Below, piece by piece: positions 32,288-42,321 of a stretch of 64,000 nucleotides of DNA. Under the pieces are notes generated by a model that searched no databases, was not told the DNA's origin, and worked only from the letters and a program-made list of their open reading frames with translations. Within the stretch, counting starts at the first letter, position 1, and every line of letters starts with the position of its first letter. This DNA comes from Pseudoips prasinana (taxonomy: Eukaryota; Arthropoda; Insecta; Lepidoptera; Nolidae), in assembly GCA_951640165.1 (NCBI GenBank), contig OX621247.1, forward strand, positions 21,240,001 to 21,304,000, written 5' to 3'. Position numbers and translations under genes: made by a program.

Positions 32288-33440
32288 TTTATTTACTTCT
32301 TCGAGTCCGCAATTGTTGAGGTACATATTGTGTTTAGTCAGTGGCCGAATGAGTCCACTTTCGCTTTTATCTAAAAGTATTTAGAATTTCAATTGACGCA
32401 TATAATTATTATACTTTCTGGGCCTTTTAAGAAAATATATTTGTAAAATGCAATCTTAAATAGACTATTATTTTTTATCAATCATATAAAAGAGTTTTAA
32501 AATGTTTACTAGATATATGTACCTGAAATAATAATATAATGCGTGCAGAATACAAACATTGTTTATTTTAAAAAAACTTAATAATTTAACAAAAACTAAC
32601 AGAACAGCCATCAAACCTAACCCGTATTTTGATATTTTTAAACAGTATTTAATTTTGCTTTTTAGTGAGTAAGTCTATCTACCCTCGAATCTTCGCCGAT
32701 TCGAGTTACAAAGTAATAATCGCTTCGAATTAATAATCTTACTTATTTTTAAAACGGTTAAAATTGTTCTTCAAGGTATAAAACGGAAAGTAAAGGAAAT
32801 TTATAGAAATATGTGGCACCTTTAATTTCCATTACAGCCGAATTAGTTAACCAGCTTCTCTAAACAAAATAAGAGTAATTTAATTTATTCGAAACCAGAG
32901 GCAAACCTATTGATCTACTAATTAACTGTTAATTCTAGTGGCAATGAAGCACAAGGGCTCACAGCTCCGTTCACAAGATAATAGGTTGAAATAAATTTGT
33001 AGAAAACATAATTATTTTACTTTACATCCAATCCTGTAGCTGTCGTCTTCGATTCATCGATATAATTATTTTCTTCCGCTTAAATAGCTTTGAACAAAGA
33101 CGACCTGACAAGGTGGGTACAGTATCTACAACCCGAAGCGTTGTCCCGTGAAATTGACAGATGTTCAAAATAATAACTAAAAGTTACAGTCGAACGATTA
33201 CGATTCAGTGTAATTGGGTTGGCAATAGCCTCAAATCAATTTTGAAACAAAAATCAACTAATATTACTTTTGAATTCAACGGTACAAAATCAATGACTGG
33301 AAAATTATTTCATTATTCAGAATACATTTATGAATTACTTTAATTTGATTGATCAACATTTGATCTGGCGAAATCTATATTTTAATTAAGTAATTTAAAA
33401 TTAGTGAAGCAATAAACATTGCTAATAAATAAGTAGGATA
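32288..33440. other. Unannotated sequence
   Basis: No gene or repeat recognised between the MITE fragment and the tRNA cluster. Confidence 0.4.
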
Positions 33441-33515
33441 AGCAGAGTGTTGTTTAGTGTCGCTCCACTGACCTTAAGATTATGAGCCCAGCACATTTTA
33501 ATTTGCCACTCTGCT
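33441..33515 (-). pseudogene. Decayed initiator tRNA-Met copy
   Basis: On the minus strand AGCAGAGTGGC...GTGCTGGGCTCATAATCTT...AGGTC...ACTCTGCT keeps both acceptor-stem halves and the CAT anticodon in a loop resembling that of iMet. The D arm and T arm no longer pair, and there are small length changes. Confidence 0.65.
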
Positions 33516-33601
33516 TATAGAATTGTAACCGCGAGCGATTAAATGTCACTTAGTTAAAATTTAAGTCGACCATTTATTTAGTGAATTGCAAAAAGAACTA
33601 T

Positions 33602-33673
33602 TAGCAGAGCATGGTTTCGATCCACGGACCTCTGGGTTATGGGCCCAGCACGCTTCCACTGCGCCACTCTGCT
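33602..33673 (-). tRNA. tRNA-iMet-CAT: Initiator tRNA-Met (CAT), intact copy 1
   Basis: 72-nt initiator methionine tRNA, which starts translation at AUG. Acceptor AGCAGAG pairs with CTCTGCT, the anticodon stem-loop is CTGGG-CCCATAA-CCCAG, and the T arm is CGTGG-ATCGAAA-CCATG. The GGG:CCC anticodon stem, A1:U72 pair and ATCGAAA T loop are the hallmarks of eukaryotic initiator tRNA. Internal Pol III promoters are visible (A box TGGCGCAGTGG, B box GGATCGAAACC). A T5 run 3' of the gene (minus strand, near 33590) is the terminator. No intron. Identical in sequence to copies at 34897 and 47148. Confidence 0.95.
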
Positions 33674-33776
33674 TAGGACAACAGGCAGTGAAATAAATTA
33701 ATGTATCAAAAATTTGATGCAGATCAAAGAAAATTACATTGTAACTTGACTCTTGACACAGTACAAAAATAGTTGA

Positions 33777-33848
33777 TAGCTGAGCGAGGGTTGGATCCTC
33801 TGGCCTACGAGTTATTGGCCTAGCATACCTCCAATGCACTACTACGCT
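33777..33848 (-). pseudogene. Degenerate initiator tRNA-Met copy (anticodon position AAT)
   Basis: It aligns base for base at 72 nt with the iMet genes, but the acceptor has two mismatches, the D and anticodon stems are partly unpaired, and the anticodon reads AAT. A T5 terminator follows. The T arm keeps pairing with changed bases (GAGG/CCTC). It is the sister of 34119-34190 in a 342-bp tandem repeat. Confidence 0.7.
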
Positions 33849-33943
33849 TACAGGTGTACTCTCTTAGATTTAGGTAATGTATAAAAAATTAATCGATCAA
33901 AAGAGATTATTATAAATTATAATAAAGAAAAAAATAATACAAT

Positions 33944-34015
33944 TAGCAGAGCATGGTTTCGATTCACGGACCTCTGGGTTATGGGCCCAGCACGCTTCCA
34001 CTGCGCCACTCTGCT
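33944..34015 (-). tRNA. tRNA-iMet-CAT: Initiator tRNA-Met (CAT), copy 2 with one T-stem change
   Basis: Same as the copy at 33602 except G53 to A in the T stem (GTGAATC instead of GTGGATC), which breaks the pair next to the T loop and changes the B box. A long T run 3' of the gene could terminate Pol III. It may still be transcribed; function is less sure than for the perfect copies. It belongs to the second unit of the 342-bp tandem repeat. Confidence 0.85.
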
Positions 34016-34118
34016 TAGGACAAGACGCAGTGAAATAAATTAATGTATCAAAAATGTGATGCAGTTCAAAGAAAATTAGATTGTAACTTGACTCTTGACA
34101 AAGTACAAAAATAGTTGA

Positions 34119-34190
34119 TAGCTGAGCGAGGGTTTGATCCTCTGGCCTACGAGTTATGGGCCCAGCATACCTCCAATGCGCTACTACGCT
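34119..34190 (-). pseudogene. Degenerate initiator tRNA-Met copy (CAT kept)
   Basis: 72 nt, sister of 33777-33848, but with CCCATAA still in the anticodon loop. Acceptor positions 4:69 and 5:68 and the first anticodon-stem pair do not match. The T stem pairs through paired changes (G50:C64, A51:T63). A T5 terminator is present. I call it a pseudogene on the acceptor and anticodon-stem defects. Confidence 0.7.
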
Positions 34191-34273
34191 TACAGGTGTA
34201 CTCTCTTAAATGTAGGTAATGTATAAAAAAAGAGGCAGTTAAAAAACATGTATAAATTTCCAAAAAGTACAGT

Positions 34274-34345
34274 TAGCAGAGCTTGGTTTCGATCCACGGA
34301 CCTCTGGGTTATGGGCCCAGCACGCTTCCACTGCGCCACTCTGCT
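34274..34345 (-). tRNA. tRNA-iMet-CAT: Initiator tRNA-Met (CAT), copy 3 with one T-stem change
   Basis: Same as the intact copies except T64 to A (CCAAG instead of CCATG), which turns the G50:U64 wobble pair into G:A. All other stems pair, the CAT anticodon loop is perfect, the A and B boxes are intact, and a T5 terminator lies at 34262-34266. Probably transcribed. Confidence 0.88.
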
Positions 34346-34384
34346 TACAAAATAACGTAATCAAATATAGATCATGCTGCAACA

Positions 34385-34560
34385 CTCTGCACTTGTAGGC
34401 CTTGTAGCACACTAGGTCAGCTTGCTATTAGGTGCAAGTTTGATCCCCGCACAGGTCAACTATACATGTGACCCAAACATGGTTTATTGAAGACCTCCAT
34501 GAATCGTAATTTTGTACCGTCACCCGATTGAAAGATTCATTTTTCTAGTGTGTGTTGTTT
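34385..34560 (+). mobile_element. SINE family C, diverged
   Basis: GCAAGTTTGATCCCCGCAC (B-box region), CAACTATACATGTGACCC and GTAATTTTGTACCGTCACCC follow the plus-strand order of family C. Confidence 0.4.
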
Positions 34561-34896
34561 TTTAGGCATATGGTACATACACCCTGTTGGTACCATACGT
34601 CTTTCAATCTGTATAACAAACGTCATAACCGCACTGCAAAAACCAGCTTTAATTTTAAATCAAGCTTAATTTCAATCAATAGACCGTTGTGTAAAGAAAC
34701 CACCACATGTAGTAGTTAGTGTAAGAAAAAAATAACAAAATAATTATTTAAAATATCGTTTTCCTTAGTTATCAGACCAATGTTAGCGGATCTCGGTCGC
34801 TCGAGTACTAATAAGTACAATGTTCATAAAAATAATTAAGAATCAAAATTATATACTAGTTAATAGATAATCTTAATTTCACTTGCTATAAAAGTA
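34561..34896. other. Unannotated sequence between tRNA genes
   Basis: No gene or repeat recognised. Confidence 0.4.
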
Positions 34897-34968
34897 AGCA
34901 GAGTGGCGCAGTGGAAGCGTGCTGGGCCCATAACCCAGAGGTCCGTGGATCGAAACCATGCTCTGCTA
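34897..34968 (+). tRNA. tRNA-iMet-CAT: Initiator tRNA-Met (CAT), intact copy 4
   Basis: Perfect 72-nt iMet on the plus strand, opposite in direction to the array at 33602-34345. All stems pair, the A and B boxes are intact, and a T5 terminator lies about 10 bases downstream (TATATTCTTTTTG). Same sequence as 33602 and 47148. Confidence 0.95.
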
Positions 34969-35216
34969 TATATTCTTTTTGTAATTTCTTACGTAGAGAA
35001 CTTAAATTAAAATAATTAAGGAATGTTTTTAATGGCGTCAAAATTTTATGAGTAACAATATTTTTCTTTAATATTTAATCAAATCTACATATTAAAGTCA
35101 TTTGTTAACGGAACTTTTTGATTAATCTGAGACCACTCCGAAAGCGATCCCTGTCTATAAAAAAATATGGAAATTGATTTACAAACAATGTAAACACTGC
35201 TTATCTATGATACATA
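34969..35216. other. Unannotated sequence
   Basis: No feature recognised beyond the tRNA terminator. Confidence 0.4.
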
Positions 35217-36795
35217 TCTATATAAATAAAAAGACAAGTCCTGACTGACTGACTGACTCATCAACGCCCAGCCCAAACCCTTGGACCTAGAAAGCTGAAA
35301 TTTTGCAAAAATGTTTGCTTTATAATGTAGACAAGGAATAAGGAAGGATTTTTCGAAATTCAACGGGTAAAACAGGGGCGCTAAGTTAGTATGAAACTTT
35401 GCCGTTTTTGAAGTTTAAGGCATAAAAATTGGTATTTGGCCTTCCAGTTAAAAATAAAAAATCACGTATTTCAGGGTTTTTGGAAATTCCACCCCCCAAG
35501 GGTGAAAAATAGGGGATGTAATTTTGTATGGAAAATGAGACAATTTTTAAATTAAACGCATGAAAATTGGTATTTGGCCTTTTAGTTAAAAATAAAAAAT
35601 ATATATTTCAGGATATTTGGGAATTCCACCCCGAAGGGCATAAAATAGGTGATGTAAGTTTATACTGACTGACTGACATATCAACGCACAGCCTAAACGG
35701 CTGGAGTTAAAGACTTGAAATTTTAACAGAAGGTACCTTTTATGACATGGCCTTTCATTTAAAAATTATAAATATATATTTCAGGATTTTTGTAAATTCC
35801 ACCCCTAAGGACGACTAGAATAGGCGATGTAAGTTTGTATGAAAGTCTGTATTTTTTGAGTTAAACGCATGTACATTGTTATTTGGTCTTTCAGTTAAAA
35901 ATAAAGCAGGGAATAATTTGTTGTTAAAAAAAGGTAATCCAAAACTGATTCAATAGATCGCGACCAACAAATTAAGCTAACTCAAATTTTAAAAAATAAG
36001 TTTCTTATGCCAAGTAGCTTAAATATCGTGGTCGTTGTCGTCTAAGTAAAGATTTAGCGTTTTATAAGATTTGTAACTTCTTTTTTTTGGTAAATTTTAT
36101 AACAAATTAAAAAAAATTGGGATATAAAACGAATTTATCTAAAATTCGAGTAAGTGTAGTATAAATTGTTGCTGTCGAGATGATCGCACCCAAAAAACAT
36201 CAACTTAATTACTGATCTACACGTTCACAATTTTGGAACTAGATGGCGTCAATATCGTTTCAGATCGCGGAACTTAATTGGCATATCGGTTAAAATAAAT
36301 AAATGCTTGAAATAAAAGGTAGTCCAAAACTGAATCAATAGATGATCGCCTAAATCTCACCCAAAATATATGCACACATCTTAATTTTACCGCTTTACAA
36401 GTTTATATTTTTGTTAGTAGATGGCGTAATCATCGTTTTAGATCGCGCTATGGTTTCGTTTACACAATGTCGCAACCTAATCTAATGGGAGTTACCTTTG
36501 TGATTAATGCATCGTTGATTATAATTTTACTTTACTTGACTTACTGACTATACTTAAGGACAATTGATATGTATTCTTTGATTTTTGCTTGCTGATATCG
36601 GGTTCTTTTTGTAAATAACGGTAGCAAAGTAGTCTTTCATTTATTTCTTAGTAAGGTTATTTATAGGTTAGGTTTTATTCAATTTATATTGCTTATTTGT
36701 TTTAAAAGTTATATTTTTTAGATTAAGCTAGAAGTAAGTAGTTACATTGGTCATCATTCAAAATTGTCGCGGACAAAGTCGCGGGCACCAGCTAG
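35217..36795 (+). mobile_element. Non-autonomous Helitron, about 1.6 kb
   Basis: It starts TCTATATAAATAAAAAGACA after an A and ends GACAAAGTCGCGGGCACCAGCTAG before a T, the A^T target and TC...CTAG ends of Helitrons. The first half has repeated blocks (GGTATTTGGCCTT, AATTCCACCCC, AGGGTGAAAAATAGG-like) and two TGACTGACTGACTGAC-plus-CATCAACGC heads (35235, 35658). The second half has a direct repeat (AACTGATTCAATAGATCGCG near 35943, AACTGAATCAATAGATGATC near 36330; TAGATGGCG near 36240 and 36418). No Rep/helicase coding remains. Confidence 0.75.
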
Positions 36796-37270
36796 TAAAA
36801 AATAAAACAGTCGAGTCTGACTATTTTATAACAAATTTTAATTTTATTATACAATAGGTCAGCGTCTAGACGCTGTGATAGAAAGTCATTATAAATATTA
36901 TTATGTTATCAACACCGCAACGTAAAATTTCATTTTCTTTTGTCGTTTGTTATTATTATGCACACTTTTTTCCTAATAGTTATTACCTATTAGCTGATGA
37001 ATCTACAATTCATTACCATATTAAACAAGTGTGTTAAAAGAAAAAAAAATATGTATACTGGCAAATATTATAATAAAATAACAAAATGTTTAACTTATCG
37101 AATACGCAATATAAAAATATCTAAAACCACTAAATTCCCACACCCCTAACTTCAAGAAATAGAGCCCTTGGCGGCAATTTTGTTAAAATACTTTATACAA
37201 AAAAATAGTATCAACTGCAATATGAAACAATTTTTATTAGGGCAACAGAAGGTATCAGCAACTTTATTGG
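36796..37270. other. Unannotated sequence
   Basis: Nothing gene-like. Minus-strand AATAAA signals at about 37232 and 37260 fit the candidate gene that ends at 37274. Confidence 0.4.
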
Positions 37271-37273
37271 TAA

Positions 37274-37585
37274 CTACAATAATAGTTTACGATTCCCAGG
37301 GTCGTGTTTGAATAGGATGACGTAATAAAATTCAGGGAAGTAGAACCGCGGTATACGTACAAAGATTTTAAAAGCCAAAGGTTTGTGTGTGCATTTTATT
37401 GTATTGCCATGATTCCGGCAAGTCAGTTTTTGCGATGGATTGTCTAACGCCGCCACATTACGGCAGGGCATCATTATTGAATCGTCTGCTTTCGACCACC
37501 CGCGCGGGACACACGGGTAGACACTTGGAAGTACTTGAGTAGGTTCTCGAAAAGTGAGAATTGCCAGAAAAACTGCGAGAATCAT
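37274..37585 (-). CDS. Candidate small secreted protein (103 aa), unknown family
   Basis: I do not recognise the family. The frame starts MILAVFLAILTF, a short hydrophobic stretch like a signal peptide, though weak. The rest (VPRGWSKADDSIMMPC, CRNHGNTIKCTHKPL, PRFYFPEFYYVILFKHDPGN) holds four cysteines and looks like a globular exported peptide. Base composition is visibly richer in G+C than the flanks. Two minus-strand AATAAA signals follow the stop within about 45 bases. Against it, CTACTTATGATTCTCGCAG at the start could also be a 3' splice site, so this may be the last exon of a longer gene. It could also be a chance frame. Confidence 0.35.
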   Translation of the reverse strand: MILAVFLAILTFREPTQVLPSVYPCVPRGWSKADDSIMMPCRNVAALDNPSQKLTCRNHGNTIKCTHKPLAFKIFVRIPRFYFPEFYYVILFKHDPGNRKLLL

Positions 37586-38065
37586 AAGTAGGTCAAGGGA
37601 TACTGATGATTAATGTTGATGACATGACACAGAACATATTGCCGAAAATATGTTAAACGTAGTGTGAATTTATTTTGATGATTATCACTGAGCGTTGGGA
37701 AAATAAGGTACATTTAATTAAATCGTATTTTGTTATTTCGTTGACGACATAATGTTTAAATACAGTCGGTGACACGTTAGTGGATACTATTCTACAGTAA
37801 CCATGCTGAGCGCAGTTCGAAACCCTAAAGAAAATAAATACCTAATGGCGTGGGTTACTCAATTCTCTAACCAATTACAAGGAAAGGAGGGTAATATTTT
37901 TGTAATCATATTTGCTAGACCGCTTGAGGCCCCACTCGCTTCTAGTGCCCGGTGTAGCATTAAAAGCCTAACTCTCTGAACGGAATATTAATAAACACAC
38001 ATTTACTAAAGTCGACCTTGAGGAAGACGCTTTATTATGACCGCCGTAACTAATTGGATCAGTAG
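37586..38065. other. Unannotated sequence with a 58-codon frame
   Basis: A plus-strand frame at 37803-37979 begins MLSAVRNPKENKYLMAWVTQ. It has no known relative and may be chance. Confidence 0.35.
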
Positions 38066-38070
38066 TAACC

Positions 38071-38119
38071 TTTGGATCAGTAAACAGGTTCACAACCGGA
38101 ACCTGCTTACTGATCCAAA
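38071..38119. repeat. Short inverted repeat (21-bp arms)
   Basis: TTTGGATCAGTAAACAGGTTC (38071-38091) mirrors 38099-38119 with one mismatch and a 7-base loop. Confidence 0.65.
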
Positions 38120-38125
38120 TATTAT

Positions 38126-38455
38126 TCAAGATTCAAAAAGATTCATATTCATTTATTCCATAAAAATATTACATTTGTGTGGAATCGTCAATATTTTTTT
38201 ACCCTACCGTGCAGTGCATGACGTGGCAGCTACTGAGAAACACTGCCAGAAACTCAGTAGGAATCCTTGTTTAAAATATTTATTTCTTACTTATGTAATT
38301 TTATATAACATTGTATTTAAATGTGTTAATTTAGAACGACACAATCCCAAGCTGTTTTGTCACTTAAATAATCAGAAGTTTTGTAGTAAGCCCTGCTACA
38401 CAATTTGGTTCTTATAATTCTTTTAAACTTATTCGTAGACATTTCTCGGATATAT
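38126..38455 (-). mobile_element. Jockey/CR1-like LINE, 3' end
   Basis: The minus strand carries a decayed C-terminus (KLCSRAYYKTSDYLSDK-like), then a 3' UTR with CCTACTGAGTTTCTGGCAGT, GCTGCCACGTCATGCACTGC and TGGAATAAATGAATATGAAT (poly-A signal). The same UTR occurs at 53812-54290, so both come from one family. Confidence 0.75.
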
Positions 38456-38610
38456 TATAGGTTCGATGCTCACAGAAGACAAATATTTGTGTTCATAAAC
38501 TTGTTTATTGGTCTTGATTTCGATGTTTTCTTGTGTATGACAGGTCTATAATATGTATTTACAATTTATGAACCCATAGTTTCGCTTAGTTTGGGCTAGT
38601 TGCCGTATTT
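38456..38610 (+). mobile_element. tRNA-derived SINE, family B, diverged
   Basis: AGACAAATATTTGTGTTCAT, GTCTATAATATGTATTTAC and CCATAGTTTCGCTTAGTTTG keep the family order. The head is lost. Confidence 0.5.
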
Positions 38611-38959
38611 ATTTATTCATTTCTAGGTCAAAATGTATAAACCAAAATTATGTCCACTATACCAAAGTTATCCTGTGTTTATAGTCTTGAAGATATGTTG
38701 AAACATGTTTCCTTGTATAATAAATAAAACAACACTCATCAAACGACTAATTGTTGTCTGAAAGGAACGGAACAAGAAACCAATCATTCAATTTAAAATC
38801 CACACTTTATGTCCCTTATTATCTAACCGGTGGTCTTCTAATTCTGCTGACAATTAGTTAAAAACGAATGCGAAAAATCTAATGCTTGCCGACCGCACAT
38901 ACAGTGATTCTCAATCGTATTCGTTGGTGGCCTCCGACGGGACTATTCCAAATATTCCA

Positions 38960-39431
38960 CAAATTGCAAGATTGTTTCAAGCGCCACGACGCGACATCAC
39001 GACGCTACTCGATGAACCATAGAAATGTCAAAGATCGATCGTTTGGCTAATCGGTCGGTTTTTGTATTTCCTAGAATGCCATCCCCAAATAAACAAAGAT
39101 TGGTCGGAGTTGCCAAGTTTTTTTTTAAATAAAGTTTTAAAAATTATACCTGGATTATAGCTCGTGGGAAATCTCCCAATGTTTTTAGGTATTTCTCAAA
39201 TTGCAAGATTGTATCAAGCGCCACGACGCGACATCACGACGCTACTCGATGAACCATAGAAATGTCAAAGATCGATCGTTTGGCTAATCGGTCGGTTTTT
39301 GTATTTCCTAGAATGCCATCCCCAAATAAACAAAGGTTGGTCGGAGTTGCCAAGTTTTTTAAAAATATAGTTTAAAAAATTATACCAGGATATAGCTCGT
39401 GGGAAATCTCACAATGTTCTTAAGTATTTCT
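38960..39431. repeat. Tandem duplication, 237-bp unit, two copies
   Basis: Copy 1 is 38960-39196 and copy 2 is 39197-39431. Both hold CAAATTGCAAGATTGT, AAGCGCCACGACGCGACATC, ATGAACCATAGAAATGTCAA, GATCGATCGTTTGGCTAATC and TATAGCTCGTGGGAAATCTC. Differences are a few substitutions and small indels in A/T runs, so the duplication is young. No coding sequence seen. Confidence 0.9.
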
Positions 39432-39804
39432 TATTGTTTTCCATGATTACCTTCGTTTGGTTAAAAGTGTAACATCTTTTATTTTTAACTAATTACTTTG
39501 AGTTACCAAAATACTGTAAGAAATAAAGAAAAAAAAAAGGTTTATCCTCAACAAGCACAAACAATCCTCAACTTAGTTTACATCAAAGAGAATATGAACA
39601 AACAACGTTTAGTTTACAGAGGTGTTCATTTGAAAGCGTGCAAAATTATGCGTACAAGCTAGGAAAAGGCGTTTATTTCACCAAGTGCTTCAGTAAATAA
39701 TAACTGCAACGCTGATCTTCCGATAGTGCCAAAACGGCGACGACAATGACTATGTTAGATCGTATATTAGAATACACATACCTATGCGTAGCTGTACTAG
39801 CGAC
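39432..39804. other. Unannotated sequence
   Basis: No gene or repeat recognised. Confidence 0.4.
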
Positions 39805-39911
39805 GAGTCTGACGCCGGCACATCCAACTAACCCAATCTGTCAAATTTCTTTTATAGAAAATATGGGAAATTTGACAGATTGGAGTAGCTATATGTGCTG
39901 GCGTCTGTACC
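39805..39911. mobile_element. MITE family M, short internal-deletion copy
   Basis: GACGCCGGCACATCCAACTA...CAATCTGTCAAATTTC mirrors GAAATTTGACAGATTG...ATGTGCTGGCGTCTGTAC. The central part is reduced to a few bases, so it is an almost pure hairpin. Confidence 0.7.
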
Positions 39912-41825
39912 TACTACAATATCCCAGTTGACTTTCTATGAACATAACAGGTTTGGAAGCAGTCGATCCTTCAACAAAAACAAAATCTTCTTGAAAATGA
40001 ATCCTTACTGCAATTACTAGTATCTTAAATAAGTCACTGTCAACTTCAGCATTAACAGATATATGGATGATAGCTATTGTAAATAGTCAAAAACTCTAGT
40101 CCACTGGTAATCTATCCAAAAAGGATTTAATCAGAACATTACGATTTACAGATTAAAAGATTTTTTATATTGATGTAATGTTGTAAGCTGTTTTTTATCG
40201 CTCAAGAGCAACCATGACTTCATATTTTAACTGCCAATAGAATGACTAATATAAGCAGTTAAAATATGAACTTTTGGCTTAGTAGCGACATATTTAGTTA
40301 GTCTAGACCTGTTGTGATACCTGTCACGGGTACCTACGCATCATATCTGTGATCCAGGGAAGGCATATTTCTTTTATTTCCGTTTAATATTGCTTCAATA
40401 TAATCTTATAAGATTATAACATTACATTGAAATGTTATGTTATAAGATTATAACAATATGTTGTATTTTGTTTCACAACATTTAAATAAAGTCATATTAC
40501 CTATCTATAATTAACCAATACTCAAGTTATATACTTAACTTTTTTAACATGACGTTCATTTCAGCAGTCATATTAGCGTTTCAGTGCTGAACCGGACAAT
40601 AGTGGCAAGTATATGCTCCAAATCAAGCCAAATCTATTACTCGAAAGTCAAGTACCCATGTCGGAGGGTACCGCTTTTGGGGTTCGAACCCCGACTTTGG
40701 GCGGTATGTATATTTTTAGCCTTTTGTCCGATGGTGGATCGGGGTGGGCATTTAATCAATTAATAATGGAATTGCCAGCCTAAAATATTAATTTCGCAAT
40801 ATATGAATCTTGTTAAATAGATTTACCTTCTAGTACCCACCCTAAATTAATTATCTGATAGCGCAATATTGTAAATAGGTATTGTTATTATAAAACATTG
40901 AATTCTACTTTAATCGAATCAGTCGAGTTCTCTCCAAACTTGCTAAACTTAATTAACTTCCTTGAAAACGCCTCAAATGTTTCATTCGAGGCACGTATAC
41001 AAAAAGTATTGAATTAATTCTCTACATTTGTGGGATACAAGATAAAATAAGGTGTTTTTAAAACTTCATTGGTTCAGACAACAAATATACGGACTATTTT
41101 TTAATATTTATAATATAGATAGAAGAAAATGATATATTACCCATTTAGGGTCTACATGTTACCTAATTAACTGTTTCATTCTTGACTTGCTGTGTCTTGG
41201 CTTTTCCTCGATAATTTTGTTTTATTTTATGTGTAGATTCGAGCTATATAATCGAATATAATAATAATAAGACTTTATTTGCAGACCAAATTAGTGTCCA
41301 GTAAGTTAGTAACAATTTTCTTATAAACTAGTGTTAGTAATAAGTATTTTTAAAATATGTACAAATTTAACAAATTTACCATTCATTGCTGCGCCATTTC
41401 GCAAAATTGACGTAAGTACAGTCTAGCTGACTAGCGATCATGCTAAGGATGCTGTTGGTGCTGCCACGTATTCTGCGCACCAGAGATGCGCATCTCTTAC
41501 GCATCGTAGCGTAGAAACAATCTACGCGATGCTAAGCAAACATCCCTGATGCACTACAGATTCGCCGCAGCCCCATCAGCATCCTGAACGCATTATTAAA
41601 TTGAACTCGGAGGGCACTTTAAGATTTTTGATTATAGTTAGCCCACAGGCTGCACGTGCCAGCCCCTTTTATTACGTATCAAACAAAAGCCTAGACATGG
41701 AAATATTTGTGCAATAACTTTTCTCCAATTACAAATTATAAGCGATACATATTTTGTATTGGTAATTGTTGAATTTGTATTAATCAAATTTGGTTAACAA
41801 TCAATATGATATTTCCTTGAGACGA
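39912..41825. other. Mostly unannotated sequence with two hairpins
   Basis: TTCATATTTTAACTGC (40219-40234) and its exact inverse (40255-40270) form a 16-bp stem, and a TATAATCTTATAAGATTATA palindrome lies near 40400. At 40655-40715 GGTTCGAACCCC resembles a B box but no tRNA folds. The rest is unrecognised. Confidence 0.4.
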
Positions 41826-41892
41826 GTAACACACTGCCATCTGAAATCAAACATGGCAGACTATGACAACCCGACGACTGATATATAAAATA

Positions 41893-41945
<53 letters not shown>

Positions 41946-42005
41946 AAAAACAGACTTAGAACAAGTGTCCCGGGTCGAGATTGAACCCATAACCTCTGGT
42001 TAGAG
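41826..42005 (-). mobile_element. SINE family B remnant with TA microsatellite
   Basis: CACACTGCCATCTGAAATC, CAAACATGGCAG and GTCCCGGGTCGAGATTGAAC, CCATAACCTCTGG keep parts of family B in minus orientation. A TA run at about 41893-41941 lies in the middle. Confidence 0.55.
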
Positions 42006-42321
42006 TATGTTTCAGTTATTTTTTTTATTTTGTATAGTTTATTTAATTTTAAAGTACCATTTTATTATGTCTGTATGTTACTATTGGAAAAATTAGACAC
42101 CTTAAAATTGTGCATTTGAAGGTGAATTTATTGCACATTTTTTGTATGTAGTTATATTATTCCAATAACTTATCTTGATCTTAGAAACAATGTAACACTA
42201 ATTATGTTACATGGATCTTTGCAACATTAATTAGCACTAATAAAATAAAATAAATAGACCGAATATACCACGGTTATATTCCTAATCTAACTTAGACTTT
42301 TGGAATACGGGGGTATATAAT
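42006..42321. other. Unannotated AT-rich sequence
   Basis: No gene or repeat recognised. Confidence 0.4.

Larger units (their letters stand above)
33602..34345. repeat. Tandem repeat of 342 bp: [iMet + degenerate iMet] units
   Basis: The intact copies start at 33602 and 33944, and the degenerate copies at 33777 and 34119, so each pair is 342 bp apart. The spacer (GCAGTGAAATAAATTAATG, TATCAAAAAT, TTGTAACTTGACTCTTGACA) is nearly identical in both units. A third, partial unit begins with the copy at 34274. The array arose by unequal crossing-over or segmental duplication of a two-gene unit. Confidence 0.85.

Noticed and set aside
33602..34345. Regular spacing of similar units as a CRISPR-like array
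   Set aside because: The repeated units are eukaryotic initiator tRNA genes and their spacers, with Pol III boxes; the genome is an insect's.
37803..37979. 58-codon plus-strand frame MLSAVRNPKENKYLMAW
   Set aside because: Length is within chance expectation, no family resemblance and no clear signals.
40655..40715. Possible tRNA with B box GGTTCGAACCCC
   Set aside because: No A box at proper distance and no acceptor or anticodon stem closes.
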